Assembly: GCF_020329505.1 (NCBI RefSeq)
Contig: NZ_JAGKJJ010000014.1
Coordinates: 62,001 to 126,000, forward strand
DNA from: Bradyrhizobium semiaridum
GTDB taxonomy: Bacteria > Pseudomonadota > Alphaproteobacteria > Rhizobiales > Xanthobacteraceae
Length of the DNA: 64,000 nucleotides
Direction of reading: 5' to 3'
The notes under the pieces are model-generated. The model searched no databases and was not told the DNA's origin. It saw only the letters and a program-made list of their open reading frames with translations. Shown here in pieces: positions 1 to 7,537 of this stretch. The translations under genes and the position numbers were made by a program. Positions within the stretch are counted from its first letter, which is position 1, and the number at the start of each line of letters is the position of its first letter.

Positions 1-82
1 CAAGCACGGCTGCGACGCCGCCGAGGCGCGCCGCATCGCCAACATCCTCGACCGCGCCGCTGCCGAGATCCTGCAGCAGTAG
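1..82 (+). CDS. C-terminal end of an unidentified CDS (partial)
   Basis: An open frame enters from the left edge (codons from base 2) and stops with TAG at 80-82, leaving 26 residues that begin KHGCDAAEARRIANIL. The next gene starts 24 bp downstream on the same strand, so the two may be co-transcribed. The fragment is helical and alanine-rich with no diagnostic motif. I cannot assign a family from so short a tail. Confidence 0.5.
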   Translation, partial: KHGCDAAEARRIANILDRAAAEILQQ

Positions 83-106
83 CGCTGCAATATTCAGGAG
101 CCAGCC

Positions 107-754
107 ATGTCCAATGATCACCCGCACAGCGGGATCGCCGACCCGCGCGTCACCGCCGTCATCGAGCGCCTGCAGGCCGCACGCCGCAGGCCGGCAGGCG
201 GCGGCCCGCGCGGCGGCTCTGGCAGCCGCGATCCGCACGACCATGCCGAGCAGGGATTCTCGATCCATCCCGAGCAGGGCGAGCTGATCTATCTGCTGTG
301 CCGCGGCCTGCGCGCAACGCGCGTTGCGGAGTTCGCCACCTCGATCGGGATGTCGACGCTCTATTTCGCGGCGGCGATCCGCGACAATGGCGGCGGCACC
401 GTGATCGGCTCGGAGATCGTGCCCGCCAAGGTCGCAACCGCCAGGCGCAACCTCGCCGATGCCGGCCTGGCCGAGTATGCGGAGATCCGCGAGGGCGATG
501 CGCGGCAGACGCTGCGCGATCTCGGCGGTCCCGTGGATTTCATCCTGATCGATGGCTGGCCGGGTAGTACGGGGCCCTCGCTGGCGCGCCAGGTGATCGA
601 GATCGTCGCCCCACAGCTTCGTGTCGGCGGCTACGTCATGAACGACAATGCGGAGACGGATTTCCTGGAGTTCGTGCGCGATCCCGAAAACGGCTTCGTG
701 TCGATCACGCTGCCGCTCAAAGGCGGCACCGAGCTGAGCCTGAAGGTGGCGTGA
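107..754 (+). CDS. Class I SAM-dependent O-methyltransferase-like protein
   Basis: 215-residue protein with a Rossmann-type methyltransferase core. The SAM-binding motif I region is RVAEFATSIGMSTLYFA (about 72-88), an acidic strand-2 motif GSE lies at 101-103, GDARQTL at 130-136 and the strand-4 motif DFILIDG at 144-150. This layout matches the catechol/caffeoyl-CoA O-methyltransferase superfamily, which methylates small hydroxylated substrates. The first 50 residues are a Gly/Arg/Pro-rich extension of low complexity. An AGGAG ribosome-binding site sits just before the ATG. The substrate cannot be inferred, and neighbours (a partial CDS upstream, a convergent LysR gene downstream) give no pathway. 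Family call good, substrate unknown. Confidence 0.75.
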   Translation: MSNDHPHSGIADPRVTAVIERLQAARRRPAGGGPRGGSGSRDPHDHAEQGFSIHPEQGELIYLLCRGLRATRVAEFATSIGMSTLYFAAAIRDNGGGTVIGSEIVPAKVATARRNLADAGLAEYAEIREGDARQTLRDLGGPVDFILIDGWPGSTGPSLARQVIEIVAPQLRVGGYVMNDNAETDFLEFVRDPENGFVSITLPLKGGTELSLKVA

Positions 755-774
755 GCATTCGGTAGCCGTGAGGC

Positions 775-1713
775 TTAGTGCGCCTTCGCGGCCTTCGCCC
801 TGGTCTTCGCATTGCCGCTCGCTGCGATCCGCGTCAGCGCATCGGCGAAGGCGCGGGCGGCCGGGCCGAGCGGCTCGTCGAGCCGGTGGGCGAGATAGGC
901 TTCCATCGCGAGCTGGGCGTTGCGGCCGAGCGCGCCGGTCTCGACCCGTACCAGTCGGCGTTCCTTCAAGTCGCGCGCGACTTGCCACTGCGGCAGCCGG
1001 CCCCAGCCGAGCCCGGCGAGGATCATGGCGTGCTTGGTGTCCTGATTGCTCACCCGGCAGATCTGCGGCGAGAGCACGCCGAAGCTGCGGCCCTCCGACA
1101 GCGGCGTCGGGTCCGACAGCACGATCTGCAAATGGTCGGCGAGGTCGGCGACCGCCTTGCGGCCACGGCGCGCCAGCGGATGGTTTGCGGCGGTAACTGC
1201 CACGATCTCTACCGCGCAGATCGCATCGAGCGCGAGACGGGGATCGCGAAAATCCTCGCCGACGGTGACGGCGAGCGCGCTGCGCCGTCCGGTCAAAGCC
1301 TCGATCGGCCCGCCCATCGGCTCGACCGCGAGCCGCACGCCGACCGACGGATAAGCCGCGCGCATCTCGGTTAGCGCCGCGCCGACCGCGGCGATCGGAA
1401 ACAGCGTATCGACGACCAGCGAGAGCTCCGGTTCCACCCCGTCGCCGAGGCCGCGGGCGCGCGCCCGCATCGCATCGACGCGGAGCAGGATATCGCGCGC
1501 GTTGATCAGCAGCGCCTTGCCGTCCGCCGTCAGCTCCGGACGGTGGCTGGAGCGATCGAACAGGGTTAGGCCCAGCTCAGCCTCCAGATTGGCGATGGCG
1601 TGGCTGACCGCCGACTGCACCCGCGACAGCCGGCCGGCGGCAGCGCGAAAGCTGCCGGCTTCGGCGATGGTGACGAAGGTGCGGATCTGGTCGAGCGTGA
1701 GGTTGTCGAGCAT
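775..1713 (-). CDS. LysR-family transcriptional regulator
   Basis: 312 residues with the standard LysR layout. The N-terminal winged helix-turn-helix has its helices around residues 16-40 (GSFRAAAGRLSRVQSAVSHA). A periplasmic-binding-protein-like effector domain follows from about 90 to 295, ending in a short Lys/Ala-rich tail. It is divergent from the MFS transporter at 1819 across about 105 bp, the usual arrangement in which a LysR protein controls the neighbouring gene and itself. That makes regulation of the transporter the likely role (inference). The effector is not predictable from sequence. Confidence 0.9.
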   Translation of the reverse strand: MLDNLTLDQIRTFVTIAEAGSFRAAAGRLSRVQSAVSHAIANLEAELGLTLFDRSSHRPELTADGKALLINARDILLRVDAMRARARGLGDGVEPELSLVVDTLFPIAAVGAALTEMRAAYPSVGVRLAVEPMGGPIEALTGRRSALAVTVGEDFRDPRLALDAICAVEIVAVTAANHPLARRGRKAVADLADHLQIVLSDPTPLSEGRSFGVLSPQICRVSNQDTKHAMILAGLGWGRLPQWQVARDLKERRLVRVETGALGRNAQLAMEAYLAHRLDEPLGPAARAFADALTRIAASGNAKTRAKAAKAH

Positions 1714-1818
1714 GATCTATGAAATCGATCAATCGGATGCAAAACATATCACTGCTGTCGATGGCCGGGAAACGATATCTCCTGCTGCTCCGGCCGGTGT
1801 CGGGGCAAGGGTGAACGT
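1714..1818. promoter_or_regulatory. Shared LysR/MFS divergent promoter region
   Basis: This 105-bp gap between divergent LysR and MFS genes contains an AT-richer patch at about 1719-1762 (ATCTATGAAATCGATC and following) with partial ATC/GAT dyads, plausible for LysR T-N11-A binding. No single box is clear enough to name. The role is inferred from gene arrangement. Confidence 0.35.
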
Positions 1819-3042
1819 ATGGCGATCGAACAGGCCATGATGCAGGGGAGCGATGCCAGGCGATCGGCCACCGTGGCCGTCGTGATCGGCTGCGGTGTCG
1901 CAGCAGCCGTTCAGGTCGGCAAGGTGCCGATTGCAGCGTCGATGCTTCAGGAGAATCTCGGCCTCGACCTCGCGGCGATCGGCGGCATCGCCGGCATCTT
2001 CGCGGTGCTGGGGCTGATCGGCAGTATTCCCGCCGGGGTCGTCATTGCCGCGATCGGTGCACGCAGCGTGCTGCTGTGCGGGCTTGCCGCGATCGCGCTC
2101 GGCGCCGGCCTCGGCGCGATCGCGCCGTCGCTCGCGCTGCTGCTGGCATCACGCCTGCTGGAGGGGCTCGGCTTCCTGCTGGCGATGGTCGCAGCGCCCG
2201 CCTTGCTCGACCGCATCGTCGCGGTCAGCGCGCGCGACGTCACCATGGCGGTGTGGAGCTGCGTGATGCCGTTCGGCATCGCGCTGGCGCTGCTGCTGGG
2301 CCCGCTATTCGATGGCTGGCGCGCGATCTGGTGGGCAAGCGCCATCGCCGTCGCCGTGCTGTTCGTTCTGGCTGTCGTCGTCGTACCGTCCGCGGCATCG
2401 CGCAGCGGCCCGGCGCGAACCGGTTTGATGCGCGAGGCCGCGGCGCTGGCGCGGCGGCGAACGCCGGCGCTGCTCACCATGCTGTTCGCGCTCTACAGCC
2501 TGATGTTCTTCGCGCTGTTCAGCTTCCTGCCGATCCTGTTGACCCAGCGGCTCGGCGTCTCCGGGCAGAGCGCCGGCGCGCTGAGCGCGGCGGCGGCCGC
2601 CGCGAACGTCATCGGCAATCTCGCCGCTGGTCATTTGCTGGCGCGCGGCGCCGGCCGCATTGTGCTGATCGCGCTGGCCGCTTTCGTCATGGGAGTGTCG
2701 GCACTCGGGATCTTCCTGCCGGTGCTCGGCGGATGGGGTGCGTTCTGGCTATGCCTTTTGTTCTCCGCGACCGGCGGCCTGATCCCGGCGACCCTGCTGG
2801 CGACCGCGCGCGCGGCGGCGCGTTCAACCTCGATGGTGCCGGTCATGATGGGCCTCTTGATGACCGGCAGCAATTTCGGCCAGGTCACCGGACCGATCGT
2901 GGTCGGCGCGGTAGTCTCGGCCTGGGGCTGGAGCGCCGGCGGCGTCATGGTCGTCGCCGCGGCGGTCCTCGCGGGCCTTGCCGCGTGGATGTTGGCGCGC
3001 AGTGATCACAACAGCGTAAGCGAGGGACGCAAGGCGGCTTGA
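1819..3042 (+). CDS. MFS transporter (CynX/NimT-like)
   Basis: 407-residue integral membrane protein with about twelve hydrophobic segments typical of the major facilitator superfamily. Two six-helix halves are separated by a basic loop near residues 195-215 (ASRSGPARTGLMREAAALARRR as the central cytoplasmic loop). MFS pumps move small solutes using the proton gradient; the Ala/Gly-rich helices and length resemble the cyanate/nitroimidazole-type branch, but the substrate is not recognisable. It is transcribed away from the LysR gene at 775, its probable regulator. The ATG at 1819 starts the protein with a short polar leader MAIEQAMMQGSDARR before the first helix. Confidence 0.85.
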   Translation: MAIEQAMMQGSDARRSATVAVVIGCGVAAAVQVGKVPIAASMLQENLGLDLAAIGGIAGIFAVLGLIGSIPAGVVIAAIGARSVLLCGLAAIALGAGLGAIAPSLALLLASRLLEGLGFLLAMVAAPALLDRIVAVSARDVTMAVWSCVMPFGIALALLLGPLFDGWRAIWWASAIAVAVLFVLAVVVVPSAASRSGPARTGLMREAAALARRRTPALLTMLFALYSLMFFALFSFLPILLTQRLGVSGQSAGALSAAAAAANVIGNLAAGHLLARGAGRIVLIALAAFVMGVSALGIFLPVLGGWGAFWLCLLFSATGGLIPATLLATARAAARSTSMVPVMMGLLMTGSNFGQVTGPIVVGAVVSAWGWSAGGVMVVAAAVLAGLAAWMLARSDHNSVSEGRKAA

Positions 3043-3105
3043 CGCGGCGGGCGCACCGGCCGAAGGAGTGACGGTCTCTCACGCCAACGACAACAGGAAA
3101 TCTCC

Positions 3106-3450
3106 ATGACACGCGTGCGCTGTATCACCGAAATGGGCATGGGCGTCGACGTTCACGGCCGCGACGCCACCAAGGCCGCCAAGCGCGCGGTCTCGGACGC
3201 GATCCGGCATTCCAGCCTCGGCTTCTTCCGCATGCTCGGCAAGACCGCCAACGACATGTTCGTCGACGTCACCATCGCCGTGCCGAACCCGGACGAGGTC
3301 GATACTGCGGCCGTCGCCAAGGAACTGCCGTACGGCACCAAGACGGTGAAAGCGATCGCAGGCGGGCTCGAAATCCCGTCCGATCAGGGCAACGACCCGA
3401 TCCTGATCGCGAACGCCGCCGTTATCGTCAGCTTCGACGACGGGAAGTGA
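3106..3450 (+). CDS. Lin0512-family protein
   Basis: 114-residue soluble protein beginning MTRVRCITEMGMGVDVHG with the GMGxDxHGxDxTKAAxRA pattern that I associate with the Lin0512/CHP02058 family of conserved proteins of unknown function. The alternation of strands and helices suggests a small ring-forming alpha/beta fold. An AGGAAATCTCC ribosome-binding region precedes the ATG. It lies 63 bp after the MFS gene on the same strand and could be in its transcript. No catalytic role is established for the family as far as I know. Confidence 0.75.
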   Translation: MTRVRCITEMGMGVDVHGRDATKAAKRAVSDAIRHSSLGFFRMLGKTANDMFVDVTIAVPNPDEVDTAAVAKELPYGTKTVKAIAGGLEIPSDQGNDPILIANAAVIVSFDDGK

Positions 3451-3477
3451 GGCGAGCGAGCCGAGCTATCACCACAA

Positions 3478-3600
3478 CGTCGTCCTGGCGAAAGCCAGAA
3501 CCCATAACCACAGGGTCGGATTGTTGAGGAGGAACGGGCCCGGGCAGCGTCAAACAATTGGCAGTTGGGGTAATGGGTCCTCGCTTTCGCCAGGACGACG
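3478..3600. repeat. Long-range inverted repeat (bradyrhizobial palindromic element, family A)
   Basis: The left end CGTCGTCCTGGCGAAAGC (3478-3495) is the exact reverse complement of the right end at 3583-3600. The inner arms also pair imperfectly around the words AACCCATA and TAATGGGTC. The element fills the gap between the Lin0512 gene and the convergent SDR gene. A related copy with slightly different arms lies at 33841-33968. It looks like a REP/RIME-type intergenic element that could fold in RNA and act as a bidirectional terminator. Confidence 0.8.
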
Positions 3601-3607
3601 GGGAAAG

Positions 3608-4474
3608 TTACTCGTCCCGAAAATAATCCGGTTTGCCGGTGGTCCAGGTCTCGCCCCAATGCTGACCGCCGCCGTCGACGGTCAGCGTCTCGCCGGTGAC
3701 GAACTTGCCGGACGGCGCGGCGAGATAAACGGCTGCCTCCGCGATGTCCCAGGGCGAGCCCGGGCGCATCATCGGGTTGGAGCGTGGATAGGCGGCGCGT
3801 GCCGCCTCGCTGTAGACGTTCCAGCCCTCCGTCTCGATCGCGCCGGGCGCGATGCAGTTGATGCGGATGTCCAGCGGAGCCCATTCCACCGCGAGCGCGC
3901 GCGACAGGCCGATCACGCCGGAGCGCGCCGCGATGGTGTGCGCAATGCCGTAAAGGCCGTGGGTCGTGACCACCACGATGTTGACGATGCTGCCGGGATG
4001 CTTGCGGTCGCGCCAGCGCTGCGCTGCGGCCTGCATCATGTACCAGGTGCCGTTGAGGTTGGTGTTGATGACCGCGTTCCAACCTTTGACCGAATAATCG
4101 ATCGCCGCCTGCGGAAACTGGCCGCCGGCGCTGTTGACGAGATGATCGACGCGGCCGTGTGCGGCCCACAGCGTATCGAACAGCGTCGAGACGGCGTCCG
4201 CGTCCCTGATGTCCGCGACCTCCGCGGATGCCTTCAGGCCACGATGACCGAGATGATCGACCAGCGCATCGAGCCTGTCGGCGTTGCGGCCGACCGCGAC
4301 CACATGCGCGCCGAGCCGCGCGAACAGCCAAGCGATGGCGCGGCCGATGCCGCCGGCGCCGCCGGACACCACGACCACCTGATCCGCGAGCGCGTCGGCC
4401 GCGAACACGGTCGGATGTGTCGCAAGTTCGTCATCGGAAAGGCCGAGCTTGGCGTTCGTCTGTCGATCGTCCAT
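3608..4474 (-). CDS. SDR-family protein with altered catalytic triad
   Basis: 288-residue short-chain dehydrogenase/reductase-fold protein. The cofactor motif is SGGAGGIG (37-44), with NSAGG (114-118) replacing the usual NNAG and NTNLNGTWYM (138-147) as the helix-4 motif. The usual Ser-Tyr-Lys triad is not there. By alignment Ser is V167, Tyr is T180 and Lys is R184 (AHTIAARSGV). A subgroup of proteobacterial SDRs annotated near 2,4-dienoyl-CoA reductases has this AHT-AAR pattern, so it is probably a real subfamily. Start chosen at MDDRQTNAKLG because related proteins start there; ATG at 4498 or TTG at 4540 would lengthen it. It is divergent from the GST gene at 4552. Confidence 0.8.
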   Translation of the reverse strand: MDDRQTNAKLGLSDDELATHPTVFAADALADQVVVVSGGAGGIGRAIAWLFARLGAHVVAVGRNADRLDALVDHLGHRGLKASAEVADIRDADAVSTLFDTLWAAHGRVDHLVNSAGGQFPQAAIDYSVKGWNAVINTNLNGTWYMMQAAAQRWRDRKHPGSIVNIVVVTTHGLYGIAHTIAARSGVIGLSRALAVEWAPLDIRINCIAPGAIETEGWNVYSEAARAAYPRSNPMMRPGSPWDIAEAAVYLAAPSGKFVTGETLTVDGGGQHWGETWTTGKPDYFRDE

Positions 4475-4551
4475 GGCCGGTTGCAGACCTTGCGGCATTG
4501 ACTGAGCCCCGTACATTAGCCACTCAACAACAACCAGCAAAGATTGTCGAC

Positions 4552-5256
4552 ATGACCGATCTCTCAGCTTTTCCCATCACCAAGCGTTGGCCGGCCCAGC
4601 ATCCGTATCGCCTGCAGCTTTATTCGCTGCCGACGCCGAACGGGGTGAAGGTCTCGATCATGCTCGAGGAGATCGGGCTGCCCTACGAGGTGCATCTGGT
4701 CGACTTCGGCAAGGACGACCAGAAGACGCCGGAGTTCCTGTCGCTGAATCCGAACGGAAAGATCCCGGCGATCCTCGATCCCAACGGTCCCGGCGGCAGG
4801 CCGCTGCCGTTGTTCGAATCCGGCGCCATCCTGCAATATCTCGCCGAGAAGACCGGCAAGCTGCTGCCGGCGGATGCAGCGCGCCGCTGTCAGACCATCC
4901 AGTGGGTGCACTTCCAGATGGGCGGCATCGGCCCGATGTTCGGCCAGGTCGGCTTCTTCCACAAATTCGCCGGCAAGGATTATGAGGACAAGCGGCCGCT
5001 GCAGCGCTATGTCGACGAGTCGAAGCGACTGCTCGGCGTGATGGAGGTGCATCTTTCGGGACGGCAGTGGTTCATGGACGATGAGTACACCATCGCCGAC
5101 ATCTCGATGCTCGGTTGGGTGCGCAACCTGATCGGCTTCTACGGCGCGCGCGAGCTGGTCGGGTTCGACGAATTCAAGAATGTCGCGGGCTGGCTCGAGC
5201 GGGGCCTCAAGCGGCCGGCGGTGGAGCGTGGGCTGAATATTCCGAAGCGGCCATAG
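4552..5256 (+). CDS. Glutathione S-transferase-family protein
   Basis: 234 residues starting MTDLSAFPITKRWPAQHP. A thioredoxin-like GST N-domain (about 18-105) contains LYSLPTPNGVKVSIMLEEIG and the glutathione-contact pattern NPNGKIPAI, followed by ESGAILQYLAEKTG. An all-helical C-domain with TIADISMLGWVR follows. This resembles the YghU/YfcG-type nu-class GSTs, in which a Thr/Asn near the N-terminus (here TPN) contacts glutathione; they act as disulfide-bond reductases or peroxidases with glutathione. Cytosolic. ATG at 4552 chosen over an in-frame upstream extension because that extension is antisense to the SDR gene and has no GST homology. Confidence 0.85.
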   Translation: MTDLSAFPITKRWPAQHPYRLQLYSLPTPNGVKVSIMLEEIGLPYEVHLVDFGKDDQKTPEFLSLNPNGKIPAILDPNGPGGRPLPLFESGAILQYLAEKTGKLLPADAARRCQTIQWVHFQMGGIGPMFGQVGFFHKFAGKDYEDKRPLQRYVDESKRLLGVMEVHLSGRQWFMDDEYTIADISMLGWVRNLIGFYGARELVGFDEFKNVAGWLERGLKRPAVERGLNIPKRP

Positions 5257-5557
5257 CGTATGATGGGATCGATTGGTTGCCGCGGAGATGGAAGCCAACC
5301 TCTCCCTTGGGAGAGGTCGGCGCGTAGCGCCGGGTGAGGGGTTACGGTCCCTCGTTGGGGCCGCGGCTCCTCACCCGATTTGCTGCGCGCAGATCGACCA
5401 TCTCCCCGATGGGGACAGGTAACTCAAGCGTGCGGCCTACGAAATCGAGTCTTGCCACCCATGCGCGAGCGGCGAACGAGAATGTGCATTGTCGCTTGCG
5501 TGGCGCTCCGACAACATGGCAACACCAGTTTGAGTTAGTCCAGCCCCGGGGCACCCC
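5257..5557. repeat. Intergenic palindromic element (family E) and dctA leader
   Basis: Positions 5297-5412 hold a compound palindrome. The hairpin CCTCTCCCTTGGGAGAGG (5300-5317) comes first, then a GGTGAGGGGTTACGGTC arm, then a partly complementary CTCACCCGATTTGCTGCGC arm and CATCTCCCCGATGGGGACAG. This pattern matches the intergenic mosaic elements common in rhizobia. The remaining ~145 bp before dctA has no obvious sigma-54 site (no GG-N10-GC pair in a TGGCAC-N5-TTGC context). I see no gene here. Confidence 0.6.
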
Positions 5558-6886
5558 ATGACCACCGACGCGATCAAGCCTGTTGCCCATTCCCATCATC
5601 AGCCCTGGTACAAGATCCTCTATGTCCAGGTGCTGATCGCGATCGTGGCAGGTGTCCTGATCGGCTATTTCTATCCTGATCTCGGCAAGGCGCTGAAGCC
5701 GCTCGGCGACGGCTTCATCGCACTGATCAAGATGATGATCGCGCCTGTCATCTTCTGCACCGTGGTGCACGGCATCTCCTCGATGGGCGACCTCAAGCGC
5801 GTCGGCCGCGTCGGACTGAAGTCGCTGATCTATTTCGAGACGGTCTCGACGGTGGCGCTCGCGGTCGGCCTGCTGGTCGGCGAGGTGCTGCAGCCCGGCC
5901 ACGGCTTCAATATCGATGCCTCCACGATCGATCCGAAATCGGTCTCGACCTATGTGACGCAGGCCAAGGAACAAGGCATCGTCGCGCATCTGATGGCGAT
6001 CATCCCGGACAGCTATTTCGGCGCGGTCGCGCGCGGCGACCTGCTGCAGGTGCTGCTGATCTCGATCCTCTCCGGCTTCGCCATCGCGTTGATGGGCAAG
6101 CCCGGCGAACCGATCGCGGCGGCGATCGACAAGGCCGCGAAGATGTTCTTCGGCATCATCCGCATCATCGTCCGCGTCGCGCCGATCGGCGCGTTCGGCG
6201 CGATGGCCTTCACGGTCGGCGCCTACGGCCTCGGCTCGCTGGTCAATCTGGCCGCGCTGATCGGCACCTTCTATCTCACCAGCGTCCTGTTCGTGCTGAT
6301 CGTGCTCGGCGCGATCGCGCGGCTGTCGGGCTTCTCGATCATCCGCTTCATCGCCTACATCAAGGACGAGCTCCTCATCGTGCTCGGCACCTCGTCGTCG
6401 GAGACCGTGCTGCCGCAGATGATCCAGAAGATGGAGCATCTCGGCGCCTCGCGCTCGGTGGTCGGCCTCGTCATTCCGACCGGCTACAGCTTCAATCTCG
6501 ACGGCACCAACATCTACATGACGCTGGCGACGCTGTTCCTGGCGCAGGCCACCAACACCCATCTGACGATCTGGCAGGAGCTCGGCATTCTCGGCATCGC
6601 CATGATCACCTCGAAAGGGGCATCCGGCGTCACCGGCGCCGGCTTCATCACGCTGGCGGCGACGCTGTCGATCGTGCCTGACATTCCGATCCAGTCGATC
6701 GCGATCCTGGTCGGCATCGACAAGTTCATGAGCGAATGCCGGGCGCTGACCAACCTGATCGGCAACGGCGTCGCCTGCGTCGTGATCAGCCTGTCGGAGG
6801 GCGAGCTCGACAAGGACGCGCTGCACGAGACCATGGCGCATCCGATCGAGCTCGGCGAGGCACTGGAGCCGGGCGCGACGAGCTAG
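5558..6886 (+). CDS. dctA: C4-dicarboxylate:cation symporter DctA
   Basis: 442-residue inner-membrane transporter of the dicarboxylate/amino acid:cation symporter family, importing succinate, fumarate and malate with Na+ or H+. The diagnostic hairpin motif SSSET is at 279-283 and GYSFNLDGTNIY at 309-320. A third conserved stretch, SKGASGVTGAGF, follows, and a helix near 390-410 carries the MSECRALTNLIGN signature. Length is normal for DctA. Rhizobia need DctA in bacteroids, where plant dicarboxylates are the carbon source. The dctBD two-component genes that usually sit next to dctA are absent here, so regulation is probably in trans. Very confident on function. Confidence 0.93.
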   Translation: MTTDAIKPVAHSHHQPWYKILYVQVLIAIVAGVLIGYFYPDLGKALKPLGDGFIALIKMMIAPVIFCTVVHGISSMGDLKRVGRVGLKSLIYFETVSTVALAVGLLVGEVLQPGHGFNIDASTIDPKSVSTYVTQAKEQGIVAHLMAIIPDSYFGAVARGDLLQVLLISILSGFAIALMGKPGEPIAAAIDKAAKMFFGIIRIIVRVAPIGAFGAMAFTVGAYGLGSLVNLAALIGTFYLTSVLFVLIVLGAIARLSGFSIIRFIAYIKDELLIVLGTSSSETVLPQMIQKMEHLGASRSVVGLVIPTGYSFNLDGTNIYMTLATLFLAQATNTHLTIWQELGILGIAMITSKGASGVTGAGFITLAATLSIVPDIPIQSIAILVGIDKFMSECRALTNLIGNGVACVVISLSEGELDKDALHETMAHPIELGEALEPGATS

Positions 6887-6901
6887 CATGCAGGGTTCGA
6901 T

Positions 6902-7509
6902 ATGAACATACGTTCCGTCTGTGTCTATTGTGGTTCCTCGCCAGGCAGCGATGTCGCCTTTGTCGAAGCGGGCGAACGCTTCGGCAGGAGTCTTGCGGCG
7001 GCAAGTTTGGAGCTGATCTTCGGCGGCGGAACCCATGGTGTAATGGGAGCGGTCGCTCGCGGGGTCCTTCAATCCGGCGGCAAGGTCGGTGCCATCATTC
7101 CGCGTTTTCTCACTAACCGCGAGTCCACGACGGATGCGCTGGCAATCTTCGACGACTTGACGGTTACTGAGACGATGCACGAACGTAAGCACAAGATGTT
7201 CGAAGTTCGGACGCGTTCGTGGCGCTGCCGGGCGGCATCGGCACGGTGGAAGAGATCATCGAGGTCATGACCTGGGCTCAGCTCGGGCAACACCGAAAGC
7301 CGATGGTCTTCGCCAACATCAAGGGCTTTTGGGATCCCATGCTGGCCATGCTCGACCACCTGCAACGCGCGGGTTTCCTCCACAGCCAACACCTGGTGCG
7401 TCCGATCGTGGTTGATCGCGTCGACGGCATCATCCCGGCGATCATGGCTGCTGCTTCGTCCGCCGGCACGCATCCGGAGGGCAGTTCCGCGGTCATCGAC
7501 AAGATGTAG
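6902..7509 (+). pseudogene. LOG-family (cytokinin riboside 5'-monophosphate phosphoribohydrolase-like) gene with frameshift
   Basis: Two overlapping frames together encode one LOG/TIGR00730 protein of about 200 residues. Frame one (from ATG 6902) gives MNIRSVCVYCGSSPG, the FGGGTHGVMG motif and MHERKHKMFE. It then loses homology and stops at 7270. The second frame resumes at about 7207 with SDAFVALPGGIGTVEE, containing the catalytic PGGxGTxxE motif, and continues to 7509. The switch needs one missing base around 7202-7207, where three bases are expected between GAA and TCG but only two are present. LOG proteins release free cytokinin base from the nucleotide. The ORF is a pseudogene unless this is a sequencing error. 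Confidence 0.8.
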
Positions 7510-7537
7510 CGCGGACGGAATTTCGGTTCACCGAGCG

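Noticed and set aside
5413..5557. Possible sigma-54 promoter for dctA (ATGGCAACACCAGTTTG)
   Set aside because: The required GG-N10-GC spacing is not met (N10 is followed by TT).
5342..7192. 616-codon minus-strand frame over dctA
   Set aside because: Antisense shadow with RDADDDADD-type repeats; dctA on the other strand is secure.
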